Shown: piece by piece, positions 24,841 through 34,313 of the stretch | Layout of the letters: each line of letters starts with the position of its first letter | Numbering within the stretch: the stretch's first letter is position 1 | NCBI GenBank assembly: GCA_036494815.1 | Contig: DASXNV010000063.1 | Location: 62,001 to 126,000 of the forward strand | Reading direction: 5' to 3' | DNA from: Poindextera sp036494815 | GTDB lineage: Bacteria; Pseudomonadota; Alphaproteobacteria; Caulobacterales; Caulobacteraceae | DNA length: 64,000 nucleotides | Notes under the pieces: model-generated | What the model saw: the letters and a program-made list of their open reading frames with translations, nothing else | Databases searched by the model: none | What the model was told of the DNA's origin: nothing | Position numbers and translations under genes: made by a program

Positions 24841-25254
24841 CTACCATGCCCCCAACTCCCGCAACTGTTGGGCCAGGGCTTGCGGCATGGCCTCGCCGCC
24901 GCCTTCGACCGCCAGGTCCGGCGGCGCGTCCTTGACCTCGAAATAGCGCCAGCCCTGAAATGGCCTGCGAGGTTGCGGCGCGGTGGCGACCAGCTCGCTG
25001 TCGAGCAAGATTTCGCAGCGGGCCTGAGGCCCTGAACCGAGGGTCTCGATGGTCAGGACCTTTTGCCGGATCAGCACTTGGCCCCTGATCACCCAATAGA
25101 GCGATCCGCCGGCCACGATCTCCGCCGCCCGCTTGGGTGTCTGACGGGTGGGCACGATCGAGGCGAATCCCAGGGCCGCCCGCTGGGCGCGCCAAGCGCA
25201 CAGCTCGTCGGCGCTGTCGACCCCGACGCACAGCTTGATCAGATGGAGCGGCAC
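24841..25254 (-). CDS. DUF1489 family protein
   Basis: A 137-residue cytoplasmic protein of the alphaproteobacterial DUF1489 family: HLIKLCVGVDSADEL at the start, TPKRAAEIVAGGSLYWVIRGQVLIRQKVL in the middle, and RPFQGWRYFEVKDAPPDL near the end. No function is established. It starts 5 bp after the enoyl-CoA hydratase stop and lies upstream of mipZ on the same strand. Confidence 0.87.
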   Translation of the reverse strand: MPLHLIKLCVGVDSADELCAWRAQRAALGFASIVPTRQTPKRAAEIVAGGSLYWVIRGQVLIRQKVLTIETLGSGPQARCEILLDSELVATAPQPRRPFQGWRYFEVKDAPPDLAVEGGGEAMPQALAQQLRELGAW

Positions 25255-25259
25255 GGGCC

Positions 25260-26108
25260 TTAGTCTTCGGTCGCCCAGGACGGCTTGCGCTTACCGAGGA
25301 AGGCGGCGACGCCCTCCTTTCCCTCATCGCCCACCCGCGCCCGGGCGATCCGCCGGGCGGTCTCCTCCATCAGGCCGCGATCGATTTCGCGGTCGGCCAC
25401 GTCCCGCACCAGTTGTTTGGCGTCCGCGACCGCGCCGGGGGCGCAGGCCATGATGTCGGCGGCCATGGCGGCCTTGACGGCGTCCAAGGCGGCGCTGTCG
25501 GCCACGACTTCGCCGACCAGACCGATGGCCTGGGCGCGGCCAGCGTCGAACACGGCCCCAGTGGCGAACAGCCCCGTGGCCGTGCGCGGGCCGATGGCCC
25601 TGACGACATAGGGGCTGATGGTGGCGGGGGTCAGGCCGAGCTTGACCTCCGAAAATGCGAATTTGGCGTCCTGGGCGGCGATGGCCATATCGCAGGCCGC
25701 CACCAGACCCACGCCGCCGCCAAAGGCCGAGCCCTCGACCAGGGCCACGGTCAGCACCGGGATGATATCCAGCGCCTTGAGCATCTGCGCCAGGGCCATG
25801 GCGTCGTCGCGGTTGTCGCTTTCCGACCAGTCGGCGGCCATGCGCATCCAGTCGAGGTCAGCGCCGGCGCTGAACGAGCCGCCGGATCCCCGGAGGAAGA
25901 CGATCCGCACGCCCTCGGCCCCCTGCAGGGTCTCGAAGATTTCGGTCAGGGCGATGATGGTGGGGGCGTCGAAGGCGTTGCGGCGATGGGGCCGGTTCAA
26001 CGTCACCGTGGCCACCCCGTCCGGGGTCACTTCCAAGGTCACCGGCGCCTCGGCGACCTGCTCGCTGATCACGTTCTTGACCAGGGGGTCGACGATGGGA
26101 TTGGTCAT
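25260..26108 (-). CDS. Enoyl-CoA hydratase/isomerase family protein, methylglutaconyl-CoA hydratase-like
   Basis: A 282-residue crotonase-fold enzyme. The oxyanion-hole segments FSAGADLDWMRM and EGSAFGGGVGLVAACDMAIA, followed by FAFSEVKLGLTPATISPYV, match the methylglutaconyl-CoA / gamma-carboxygeranoyl-CoA hydratase branch (LiuC/AtuE type), which hydrates unsaturated CoA esters in leucine or terpenoid breakdown. No other liu genes lie nearby, so the substrate is uncertain. GGGAG lies about 9 bp before the ATG. The DUF1489 gene follows closely. Confidence 0.85.
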   Translation of the reverse strand: MTNPIVDPLVKNVISEQVAEAPVTLEVTPDGVATVTLNRPHRRNAFDAPTIIALTEIFETLQGAEGVRIVFLRGSGGSFSAGADLDWMRMAADWSESDNRDDAMALAQMLKALDIIPVLTVALVEGSAFGGGVGLVAACDMAIAAQDAKFAFSEVKLGLTPATISPYVVRAIGPRTATGLFATGAVFDAGRAQAIGLVGEVVADSAALDAVKAAMAADIMACAPGAVADAKQLVRDVADREIDRGLMEETARRIARARVGDEGKEGVAAFLGKRKPSWATED

Positions 26109-26259
26109 GACGGTCTAACTCCCGGGGGCCGACAACGATGCATCGACGAAAGATCGCCATATTCATCCGCGAGGCCTCCGCCGCAAGCCCAAGCCGCGCG
26201 GCTTGCTCACCGGCGACCGGTCTGCGAGGTTCGGCGCGGCGAACGAAGGACTCTCTCCC

Positions 26260-26775
26260 ATGACGCGTGTGATTCTGGCCCTATTGCTTTGCGGGGCCGC
26301 CGCCGCCCCGGCCCTGGCGCAACCCGCCGCCGAGCCAACCACGGTGATCCGCTGGGACACCGGCCAATTGGTCAATGTTCTGCAATCGCTGGGTACGACT
26401 GAGATTCGCACAGGGGATTCCGGCGGCAAGCCCGCCCTTACCGCCCGCACCCGAGACGGCCTGAGCGTTGGCCTTTACGGCAAGGGATGCGATCCGGCGA
26501 CGCCGCCGGCCGCTCCGGTCTGCCACGGGATCGAAGGGGTGATCAGCTTTGACGCCAGCCAAAAGCCCGAGCGCGCCACTTTGGTCGAACATTTGAATCA
26601 CGACTACGCCCTGGGCAAGTTCATGAGCGAACCGGATGGGACCATCCGCGTGTCTCGCTATTTCCTGCTCGATGGCGGGATCAGCGAAGATAATCTGCGG
26701 GCGGAGCTTAACGGCTATTTCACCGTCGGGGTCCTCGCCGGCAGGGCCATTTGGCCACAAGCCCCGGCGCATTGA
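26260..26775 (+). CDS. Exported YbjN-domain-like protein
   Basis: A 171-residue protein with a signal peptide (MTRVILALLLCGAAAAPALA, cleaved before Q). The rest resembles the YbjN/PF10722 family: LVNVLQSLGTTEIRTGDSGG, GLYGKGCD, VEHLNHDYALGKFMSEPDGTIRVSRYFLLDGGISEDNL. Function is unknown; YbjN-like domains resemble type III secretion chaperones structurally. ATG 26260 has GAAGGA 9 bp upstream. The patatin gene begins 34 bp downstream on the same strand. Confidence 0.8.
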   Translation: MTRVILALLLCGAAAAPALAQPAAEPTTVIRWDTGQLVNVLQSLGTTEIRTGDSGGKPALTARTRDGLSVGLYGKGCDPATPPAAPVCHGIEGVISFDASQKPERATLVEHLNHDYALGKFMSEPDGTIRVSRYFLLDGGISEDNLRAELNGYFTVGVLAGRAIWPQAPAH

Positions 26776-26809
26776 CGGCGGGCCAGACAGCCATGGCTCG
26801 GCCGGCCGG

Positions 26810-28585
26810 ATGGTGAAACTCCCCGACAATATCGCCGAATCCGCTCTGGCCCGGCTGTTCGACAACAGTCGGCTGGAATCCGAAATCCGCTGGTTCTCCC
26901 TGCCTGGCGGAGCGCATCTGTGCGAGGTCGGCGACGAGGCGGACCAGCTGTTCTTTGTCCGCGCCGGCCGCCTGGCCGCCTTTCGCCAGGAAGAAGGGCA
27001 CGAGCCGCGCTTCCTGGGCGTGATCCGTCCGGGCGAGCCCGCCGGCGAAATGGCCATGATCGCCGGCTCGCAACACTCGGCCAATGTGGTGGCCCTGCGC
27101 GACAGCGAGATCCTGGCCATGTCGAGCGGGGTGTTCTTCGCCGAGGCCGAGCGGGACCCGGCGGTGATGATCGAACTGGCCAGGCTGATGATCCGCCGAG
27201 CGCGCCAGACCGCCGGCCGCGCCTCCACAAGCGACCCCAGCGTGTTCGGTTTTGTGGGCGTCGAGCGCCTGATCAATGTGCGCAATCTGGTCGAGAAGAT
27301 CGCCAACGCGATCGAAGACCTTGGCTATTCGGTCACTACCATCGGCGAGGAGGCCCAGCACGCCCCCACAGAGTGGTTCTCCAACGTGGAGAGCGGCCAC
27401 GATTTTGTGCTCTATTCGGCCGAGGCGAACCAAGTCGCCTGGAAGCAGATCGTCGGGCGTCAGGTTGATCGGTTGTTCAGGGTCGCACGGGGCGACAAGC
27501 CGCCGCCTTCCACGCTCGACTATTTCGTCTCCCCCGCGCTCGAAAAGCAGTTTCTGCTCGACCTGATCCTGATCCAGCCCGCCGGACTGAAGACGCCGTC
27601 CGGCTCCGAAGCCTGGATGGACGCTGTGCGCCCGGCGCGGCTGTTCCACCTGCGCACTGGCGCCAGCGAAGATGTCCATCGCATCGCCCGGCTTCTGGCT
27701 GGCCGCTCGGTGGGTCTCGTACTGTCCGGCGGCGGGGCGCGGGCCTACGCCCATGTGGGCGCGATCCGGGAGTTGCGCGCGGCCGGCGTGCCCATCGACT
27801 TCATCGGGGGCTCGTCCATGGGCGCGGTGATCGCCGCCGCCGTGGCCATGGGCTGGGACGATGCGGAGATCGACCGGCGCCTGCGCAAGGCGTTTGTCGA
27901 AACCAATCCGGTCAACGACTTCGCCGTGCCATTGCTGGCCATGACCTGGGGCGAGGAGGTCGCGGCGCGGCTGAAGGAGCATTTCGGCGAGCAACAGATC
28001 TCCGACCTGTGGCTGCCCTATTTCTGCATCTCGTCGAACCTGACCTCGGGAGCGTTCCAGATGCACCGCCGAGGCACGCTGCGCGACGCCTTGCGCGCCT
28101 CCATCGCCATACCCGGACTGTTGCCGCCGGCGATCCAGGACAACAACGTGCTGGTGGACGGGGCGGTGATGAAGAACTTCCCCACCGATGTGATGCGCGG
28201 CCTGCACCTGGGGCCAGTGGTAGGGGTCGACGTCACCCGCGGCCGCAATATCACGGCCGACGATGTGGCCCGGCCCAGTTCGGTTTGGCGCTGGATCTTT
28301 TCCGGCCAATGGCGCAAGGGGCCGCCGATCGTGTCCCTGCTCATGCGCTCGGCCACCGTCTCCACCGGCCGCGAGATGATCGCCAGCCGCGAGGCCACCG
28401 ATCTGCTGGTGCTGCCCAAGATGGAGAATGTCGAAATCCGCGACTGGGAGGCCTATGACGAGGCGGCGGCGGCTGGCCAGGAAGCCATGCGGATCGCCTT
28501 GGCCGCCCTCAGCCGCCCGGTCACAGACCTGCGCCGCCGAGCCAGCCTGGAAGATCTGGCGGCGATCGTCCGAGCCAGGCCTTAA
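26810..28585 (+). CDS. Patatin-like phospholipase with N-terminal cyclic-nucleotide-binding domain
   Basis: A 591-residue NTE-like enzyme. Residues about 20-135 form a cNMP-binding domain (LPGGAHLCEVGDEADQLFFV, RPGEPAGEMAMIAG). A middle region (VEKIANAIEDLGYSVTTIG) resembles the NTE linker found in bacterial homologues. The patatin domain starts near 300, with oxyanion loop SGGGARAYAHVG, nucleophile Ser336 in GSSMG, and catalytic Asp450 in DGA. It should hydrolyse phospholipid or lysophospholipid acyl esters, possibly tuned by a cyclic nucleotide. ATG 26810 is chosen to avoid overlap with the YbjN-like gene. Confidence 0.9.
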   Translation: MVKLPDNIAESALARLFDNSRLESEIRWFSLPGGAHLCEVGDEADQLFFVRAGRLAAFRQEEGHEPRFLGVIRPGEPAGEMAMIAGSQHSANVVALRDSEILAMSSGVFFAEAERDPAVMIELARLMIRRARQTAGRASTSDPSVFGFVGVERLINVRNLVEKIANAIEDLGYSVTTIGEEAQHAPTEWFSNVESGHDFVLYSAEANQVAWKQIVGRQVDRLFRVARGDKPPPSTLDYFVSPALEKQFLLDLILIQPAGLKTPSGSEAWMDAVRPARLFHLRTGASEDVHRIARLLAGRSVGLVLSGGGARAYAHVGAIRELRAAGVPIDFIGGSSMGAVIAAAVAMGWDDAEIDRRLRKAFVETNPVNDFAVPLLAMTWGEEVAARLKEHFGEQQISDLWLPYFCISSNLTSGAFQMHRRGTLRDALRASIAIPGLLPPAIQDNNVLVDGAVMKNFPTDVMRGLHLGPVVGVDVTRGRNITADDVARPSSVWRWIFSGQWRKGPPIVSLLMRSATVSTGREMIASREATDLLVLPKMENVEIRDWEAYDEAAAAGQEAMRIALAALSRPVTDLRRRASLEDLAAIVRARP

Positions 28586-28589
28586 GCGC

Positions 28590-29363
28590 CTATCGCCGGG
28601 CGATGATGAACAGCCGCGGGAACGGGAACAGGGTCAGGCCGTCGCTACGGGTCGGCACGACGGTGTTCACGCGCTGGCGGTAGGCCTCCAGAAACACCGC
28701 CTGTTCGGCCGCGTCCGGCAGGGCGTCCAGATAGGGGCGCAGGCCGGTGCCACGCATCCACTCCACCACCGGATCCTCGCCCTCAAGAACGTGCAGATAG
28801 GTGGTGCTCCAGATATCGACCTCGCCGCAGATCGGGCTCAGCCAGTCGAAATAGGCCGCCGCCGGCGCCACCGGCGTTGCGCCGCGCACCTTGCCCAGTC
28901 GGGGTTTCCAGGCGGGCTCCTCGGCTAGCTCACGCAGCACCTGATGCCAGGGTTCGTGGAAGGACATGGGCATCTGGCAGGCGAAAACGCCGGCGGGCGC
29001 CAGAGAATTGGCAAGCCGCGGGAACAGGCGCTCGTGGTCCGGCGCCCACTGCAGGGCGGCATTGGTGTAGATCAGGTCAGCCGGCGACTGCGGTGCGAAG
29101 CTGTTGAGGTCGCCCACCACCCAGTCGACCCGCTCCTGCCGCTTGCGCGCGACCTCGAGCATGTCGGGGCTCGAATCCAGCCCATGCACCTCGGCCTCGG
29201 GATGCCGCAACGCCAGGAGCGCCGCCTGTTCACCCGGACCGCAGCCCAGGTCCCAGATTTGCCGTGGCGCCAGATCGCCGGGGATCTGCAGCAGCAGGTC
29301 AAGCGCCGGCCGGTCACGATAGATCTTGTAGCGCTCATAAAGCTCGGGATCCCAGGTCGGCAT
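28590..29363 (-). CDS. tam: Trans-aconitate 2-methyltransferase-like SAM methyltransferase
   Basis: A 257-residue class I methyltransferase. Motif I is WDLGCGPGEQ, followed by HGLDSSPDMLEVARKR and DLIYTNAALQWAPDHERLFPRL, which is typical of Tam. Tam methylates trans-aconitate formed spontaneously from the TCA intermediate. ATG 29363 has AAGGAG about 10 bp upstream; the longer frame runs into the upstream gene. It starts 4 bp after the stop of the GT-C-like membrane protein gene and is convergent with the patatin gene. The symbol rests on family resemblance. Confidence 0.85.
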   Translation of the reverse strand: MPTWDPELYERYKIYRDRPALDLLLQIPGDLAPRQIWDLGCGPGEQAALLALRHPEAEVHGLDSSPDMLEVARKRQERVDWVVGDLNSFAPQSPADLIYTNAALQWAPDHERLFPRLANSLAPAGVFACQMPMSFHEPWHQVLRELAEEPAWKPRLGKVRGATPVAPAAAYFDWLSPICGEVDIWSTTYLHVLEGEDPVVEWMRGTGLRPYLDALPDAAEQAVFLEAYRQRVNTVVPTRSDGLTLFPFPRLFIIARR

Positions 29364-29367
29364 AGTC

Positions 29368-31152
29368 TTAAGGCTCCTTGAGCGGCTGAGCCAAAGGCTC
29401 GACCTGGTAGATTTGCAGCACATCGCCGGCCGAACTAACCGGCTGCAGCCAGGGCGGGATCCGCCCGCGCCACAGCTCGGCCTCGAAACTCCCCGGCCCT
29501 GCACGGGTCAGCGCGCCACACCCGACGATATAGCGCACGCCGAGAGCGCGCACCCTCTGTTCCGCCTGGTCCACCGGCGCGCCAAGCGCCTGATGAGCGG
29601 CCAAGATGCCCCAGCTCATCCGGTGATAGGGCGCGGCCAGGACAGAATCGCCGGTGTGCGCCAGGATGAAGGGACCCAGATTGATATCAGCCAGCACCAG
29701 CCCCGGCGGCCTCATCGCCAAAGGGCGATAGACATCATCGTCATAACAGCGCGAATTTGGCGCGGCGGTCGGCGGCGGCGCTGGCGCCAGCCGGGCGAGA
29801 GCCCAGTTGATAGCGCCGCCCAGGCTCGCCGGAGAGGCGGCCAACGTCGTCGCAACAAGCGCCGCCAACCCCCACCCTTCGGTCAGCATGGCGATGGCGG
29901 CGGCCAACACCGGCAGGCCAAAGCCAAAGGCGTAGTCTTCCATACGGAACGCCTGAAAAGTCACCGCGACAGCGACTAGGAGGCAGGCGATGGCGGTCAA
30001 CAGGCGTGCGTTCGGCCGCCCGGCAACTCGCCACACCAACAGTCCAGCGCCGCCAATCCCCATCAGGCTGACGGCCAGGATGCGGACGGCCGCCGCGCGA
30101 TTGTCGCGCAGCAGCGCCGGCCAGGGTTTGAGCTCCTCGATTCCATCGAACCAGAATGGTCGAAGGCGCGGATCCACCGCCGCGAAGGGGCCGTGCAGGC
30201 AGGCCGGATCCAGGGCGAGATAGAGCGCCGCCGCAACCATCCCCACTGTGAGCAACAGGCCGATCTGCACGCCGCAGCGGGGCCTCAGGCTGGCCACTGC
30301 GGCCAGGCCCAGGCCGGCGAGGATGATCGCCGCCGTCAGGTTCCAGCCCAGGGTGTCGCAGACCGACAACGACCATCGCCCTGGCGGCGTCTGGATCAGA
30401 AACAGCCCCCCGGTCATCAAAGCCAGCGCCAGGCCATAGCCGCGCGCGCCCTGGGCGAGCCGTGGGTCCTGGGCCAGCGCTAATCCCCAGCCCAGGCCGA
30501 TCAAGGCCTGGAAGGCCAGAGACTCGATGCCGATGGCTAAGGCCAAGGCCGAGGCCGCGCCAGCCAGCACCGCGCTCCAGAAACGCCCGCCGCCGGTGAC
30601 GCTGAAAGCCGCGGCGGCCAAGGTCATGGTGATCTGGACATTGTGGTGGTCGATCCGGCCTGGTTGGAACTGCACGAACACCCATGGATTGGCGATCAAC
30701 AGCAATCCCCCCGCGAGGACGGCTCTGCGCCCACCGAGGCTGCCCGCGATGGACAGGCTGGCCGCCGCGGCCGGCAGTATCAACGCCAGCGGCCAGCCTA
30801 TGCGCACCGCCCGCTCCGCCTCCGATGGCGACAAACCCAGCCGCGCCAGCCACAGGACACCCGCCAGCGCGCCGTCGAGAAGGCGCGACCAGTGCATGAC
30901 GGTTCCCGCGGGCGGCTGCAGCCGCGTCACGACCTGATCGTACCAGCCGCGCCCTCCCAGCAGATCGCGCACCTGCACCAGACGCATGGCGTCATCGGTG
31001 TCGCCCAGGGTTCGAGCCACCTGATGATCGTTGTGCAGGAAGGTTGCGGCGGTGATCAAAGCCACCAGCAACGCCATGCCGGCCAGGCGCCAGCCGGTGT
31101 CGGAATCCACGTTCCGGAAGGTCAGGCCTCGGGATTCTCTTGACGTCGACAT
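29368..31152 (-). CDS. Polytopic membrane protein, GT-C glycosyltransferase-like (STT3-like motifs)
   Basis: A protein of about 594 residues with 11-13 predicted membrane segments and a soluble C-terminal part. The first extracytoplasmic loop has GDTDDAMR, like the first-loop acidic motif of GT-C enzymes. A second loop has GRIDHHNVQ, reminiscent of the DHH motif in STT3/AglB oligosaccharyltransferases. No WWDxG motif is visible in the C-terminal domain, so oligosaccharyl transfer to protein is unproven. ATG 31152 follows a GGGACAGG stretch; ATG 31164 is an in-frame alternative. The Tam-like gene follows after 4 bp. Confidence 0.75.
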   Translation of the reverse strand: MSTSRESRGLTFRNVDSDTGWRLAGMALLVALITAATFLHNDHQVARTLGDTDDAMRLVQVRDLLGGRGWYDQVVTRLQPPAGTVMHWSRLLDGALAGVLWLARLGLSPSEAERAVRIGWPLALILPAAAASLSIAGSLGGRRAVLAGGLLLIANPWVFVQFQPGRIDHHNVQITMTLAAAAFSVTGGGRFWSAVLAGAASALALAIGIESLAFQALIGLGWGLALAQDPRLAQGARGYGLALALMTGGLFLIQTPPGRWSLSVCDTLGWNLTAAIILAGLGLAAVASLRPRCGVQIGLLLTVGMVAAALYLALDPACLHGPFAAVDPRLRPFWFDGIEELKPWPALLRDNRAAAVRILAVSLMGIGGAGLLVWRVAGRPNARLLTAIACLLVAVAVTFQAFRMEDYAFGFGLPVLAAAIAMLTEGWGLAALVATTLAASPASLGGAINWALARLAPAPPPTAAPNSRCYDDDVYRPLAMRPPGLVLADINLGPFILAHTGDSVLAAPYHRMSWGILAAHQALGAPVDQAEQRVRALGVRYIVGCGALTRAGPGSFEAELWRGRIPPWLQPVSSAGDVLQIYQVEPLAQPLKEP

Positions 31153-31280
31153 GGCCTGTCCCATAGCCGGATCGCCGGACCTCGCAAGCCGCCATCCACA
31201 GCCGGGTGAACCAAGGCCGGTCTAAGCCGTGGTAAATTTCGCGCATCTTGTTACATCTTGGCCGTCACCCTCCGCCGCCG

Positions 31281-31309
31281 TCGACGAAACGCGGCCCTTT
31301 CGGTATAAT
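31281..31309 (+). promoter_or_regulatory. Sigma70-like promoter of hdaA
   Basis: TCGACG (31281-31286), a 17-bp spacer, and a perfect TATAAT (31304-31309) lie 32 bp before the hdaA start. This is the best -10 box in the window's intergenic DNA. Confidence 0.65.
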
Positions 31310-31341
31310 TTCCGCGTGAACGCCTGCAGTGGACAAGTCGC

Positions 31342-32025
31342 ATGGCGCGCCAGCTTCGCTTAGAGCTTCGGCGCCAGACATCGTACCGGCGGGAAGACTT
31401 CATCATCTCCCCGACGAGCGAAGCCGTTGTGCAGGCCCTGGACGCTTGGCCCAACTGGCACGCCGGCTGCCTGGCCCTGGTCGGCCCGGCCGGATCGGGC
31501 AAGAGCCATCTGGCGCGCGCCTGGGGCCGCCGCGCCGGGGCGGCGCTGCTGGTCGCCGCCGGCGAACTGCCCCTTAGTCTCACCGACCTGCACGACGGCC
31601 GCCCGGTGTTGATCGAAGACGCCGACCGCGGCGTGGCTGACGACACCCTGTTCCACCTGATCAACCGCGCCGGCGCTGAGGGTTGCGGCCTGCTACTGAC
31701 CGCCCGCCAGCCCCCGACCACCTGGGCGGCCGAATTACCGGACCTGCGCTCGCGTCTCAACGGCCTGACCGTAGCCCTCTTGCCCGAACCCGATGACGAG
31801 GTTCTGGAAGGCGTGCTGCGCAAATTATTCCGTGAACGGAATATTCGCCCCTCAGAGGAGCTAATTTCCTATCTGCTCAAGCGGATCGAACGCTCGGTGC
31901 CCTACGCCAAAAGTGTGGTCGAGCGCTTAGATGAACTGGCTGACGCTGAGCAAAAGCCGGTCGGGCGCGCGCTTGCGCGACAGATTCTTGAAATTGATGA
32001 CGAAACCCCCGACCTGTTCGAGTGA
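31342..32025 (+). CDS. hdaA: DnaA regulatory inactivator HdaA
   Basis: A 227-residue AAA+ protein related to DnaA. HdaA with the sliding clamp stimulates ATP hydrolysis by DnaA, preventing re-initiation. The N-terminal clamp-binding motif is QLRLEL (residues 4-9), Walker A is GPAGSGKSHLA, and LIEDADRG is the Walker B region. The C-terminal DnaA DNA-binding domain is absent, as expected. It has its own promoter and is followed by ppk1 and ppx on the same strand. Confidence 0.93.
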   Translation: MARQLRLELRRQTSYRREDFIISPTSEAVVQALDAWPNWHAGCLALVGPAGSGKSHLARAWGRRAGAALLVAAGELPLSLTDLHDGRPVLIEDADRGVADDTLFHLINRAGAEGCGLLLTARQPPTTWAAELPDLRSRLNGLTVALLPEPDDEVLEGVLRKLFRERNIRPSEELISYLLKRIERSVPYAKSVVERLDELADAEQKPVGRALARQILEIDDETPDLFE

Positions 32026-32096
32026 AGGCTTGCGGGGCCTTGCGGGGTGGGCGACAAGTCCAAGACCCTGACCTCTAGGCTCCCCCGTAGGCTGCG

Positions 32097-34313
32097 ATGA
32101 CCGACACCGCGATCGAAGCTGCCATTCCCGAGACCCTCACCGCCGTGCCCTCCAGCCCGGCGCTGGACGAGGCCCTGTTGGCCGCCCCCGAGCGGTTCTT
32201 CAACCGCGAACTGTCCTGGCTGGCCTTCAACGAGCGGGTGATCGAGGAGAGCGAAAACCCCCGCCACCCTCTGCTGGAGCGAGTGCGGTTCTTGTCCATC
32301 TCGGCCAACAATCTGGACGAATTCTACATGGTCCGCGTGGCCGGCCTGAAGGGTCAGGTGCGCGAAGGCGTGCGAGTGCTCAGCCAGGACGGTCTTACCC
32401 CGGCCGAGCAGCTTGAACGAGTCAACGAGACCGCCGCGCGTCTGATGTCTGAACAACAGCAGCGTTGGCGCGACCTACGCTCCGAAATGCGCGAACAGGG
32501 CCTGAATCTGATCGACCCAGGCGATGTCACCGCGCCCGAGCGCGCCTGGCTGGCCGACACCTTCCAGAACCAGCTGTTCCCGGTGCTGACCCCGCTGGCC
32601 ATCGATCCGGCCCATCCATTCCCCTTCATCCCGAACCTGGCCTTTTCCCTGGTGCTCAAGCTGCACCGTCGATCGGATGGCCGCACCATGTTCGCCCTGG
32701 TGCCGGTCCCGGCGCAGGTTCGCCGCTTTTGGGAGTTGCCGCCGGTCCCGCAAGGCCGGTCTCGCCGCCCCAGCCGCCGCTTCATCGCCCTGGAAGGCCT
32801 GCTGGTCCTGTTCCTGGACAGCCTGTTCCCCGGCTGCGACGTGGAGTCCACCGGTGTGTTCCGCCTGATCCGCGACAGCGACGTGGAAATCGAGGAAGAG
32901 GCCGAAGACCTTGTGCGCGAATTCGAAGCCCGGCTGAAACAGCGCCGCCTGGGCTCGGTGGTCCGCATCGAACTTGAGTCCCTGATGTCGGAGGAACTGC
33001 GCACCTTCATCGCCAGCAACCTGCATGCCGCGGCGGAGGATATCGTAATAATCAACGGCATGCTCGACCTGGCCGAGTTGGAGCAGTTGATCCCCGCCGA
33101 TCGGCCGGACCTAAAATTCAAGTCCTTCGAACCGCGCTTTCCCGAACGCATCCGCGATCATGGCGGCGACTGTTTCGCCGCCATCCGCGAAAAGGACATC
33201 CTGGTCCACCACCCGTTCGAGAGTTTCGACGTGGTGGTCCAGTTCCTGCGCCAGGCCGCGCGCGACCCCAATGTGCTGGCGATCAAGCAGACCCTCTATC
33301 GGACCTCGAAAGACAGCCCCATCGTCGCCGCCCTGATCGAGGCGGCCGACAATGGCAAGAACGTCACCGCCCTGGTGGAGATCAAGGCCCGGTTCGACGA
33401 AGAGGCCAATCTGAAATGGGCTCGCGACCTGGAGCGCGCCGGGGTCCACGTGGTCTATGGCTTTGTGGAGTACAAGACTCACGCCAAGCTGTCGATCGTG
33501 GTGCGCCGCGAGGGCGACGGCCTGAAGACCTATTGCCACTTCGGCACCGGCAACTATCACCCGCAGACAGCCAAGATCTATACGGACCTGTCGCTGTTCA
33601 CCTGCGATCCGTCTCTGGCCCGCGATTCCGGCAAGCTATTCAATTTCATCACCGGATACGCCATGCCGGAAAGGCTAGACAAGCTGGCCTATTCGCCCGT
33701 GACCCTGAAGGCCGAATTGCTGAACCTGATCGCCCAGGAGGCCGAAAACTCCAAGGCTGGCAAGCCGGCGGCCATCTGGGCCAAGCTCAACGCCCTGGTG
33801 GATCCCGTCGTGATCGACGCCCTCTACCGCGCCAGCCAGGCGGGGGTGCGCATCGAGCTGGTGGTGCGTGGTATCTGTTGCCTGCGCCCCGGCCTACCCG
33901 GCCTGTCGGACAATATCCGGGTCAAGAGCATCGTCGGCCGCTTCCTGGAACACACCCGCATCGTCGCCTTCGCCAATGGCGACCACATGCCCAGCGCCGC
34001 CTCGCGGGTGTTCATCTCCTCGGCCGACTGGATGCCGCGCAACCTGGATCGCCGGGTCGAATCCCTGGTGCCGGTGGAGAACCCCACGGTTCACGAGCAG
34101 GTTCTGTCCCAGATCATGGTCGCCAATATCAATGACGTGGCCGGCAGCTGGGACCTGAACAGCAAAGGGATCTACAGCCGCGCCCGGGGCTGGACCAACA
34201 AGGCCGCCTTCTCCGCCCACCAGCATTTCATGACCAATCCCAGCCTTTCCGGCCGGGGCCACAAGGTCAAGGACCTGCCCCGCGCGTTCGAGCATGTCGA
34301 CGCACGCGGATAG
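32097..34313 (+). CDS. ppk1: Polyphosphate kinase 1
   Basis: A 738-residue Ppk1 that reversibly makes inorganic polyphosphate from ATP. The N-terminal domain begins with FFNRELSWLAFNERV, and FPFIPNLAFSLVLKL is typical. The phosphorylated histidine is His462 in KTHAKLS, and the second conserved histidine is in FGTGNYHPQTAKIYTD. It starts 71 bp after hdaA. Its last 20 bases overlap the start of ppx, which suggests coupled translation of polyphosphate-making and polyphosphate-degrading enzymes. Confidence 0.97.
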   Translation: MTDTAIEAAIPETLTAVPSSPALDEALLAAPERFFNRELSWLAFNERVIEESENPRHPLLERVRFLSISANNLDEFYMVRVAGLKGQVREGVRVLSQDGLTPAEQLERVNETAARLMSEQQQRWRDLRSEMREQGLNLIDPGDVTAPERAWLADTFQNQLFPVLTPLAIDPAHPFPFIPNLAFSLVLKLHRRSDGRTMFALVPVPAQVRRFWELPPVPQGRSRRPSRRFIALEGLLVLFLDSLFPGCDVESTGVFRLIRDSDVEIEEEAEDLVREFEARLKQRRLGSVVRIELESLMSEELRTFIASNLHAAAEDIVIINGMLDLAELEQLIPADRPDLKFKSFEPRFPERIRDHGGDCFAAIREKDILVHHPFESFDVVVQFLRQAARDPNVLAIKQTLYRTSKDSPIVAALIEAADNGKNVTALVEIKARFDEEANLKWARDLERAGVHVVYGFVEYKTHAKLSIVVRREGDGLKTYCHFGTGNYHPQTAKIYTDLSLFTCDPSLARDSGKLFNFITGYAMPERLDKLAYSPVTLKAELLNLIAQEAENSKAGKPAAIWAKLNALVDPVVIDALYRASQAGVRIELVVRGICCLRPGLPGLSDNIRVKSIVGRFLEHTRIVAFANGDHMPSAASRVFISSADWMPRNLDRRVESLVPVENPTVHEQVLSQIMVANINDVAGSWDLNSKGIYSRARGWTNKAAFSAHQHFMTNPSLSGRGHKVKDLPRAFEHVDARG

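Noticed and set aside
26720..28309. 529-codon minus-strand open frame opposite the patatin gene
   Set aside because: Antisense shadow with a His/Gly-biased composition; the plus strand encodes both catalytic motifs.
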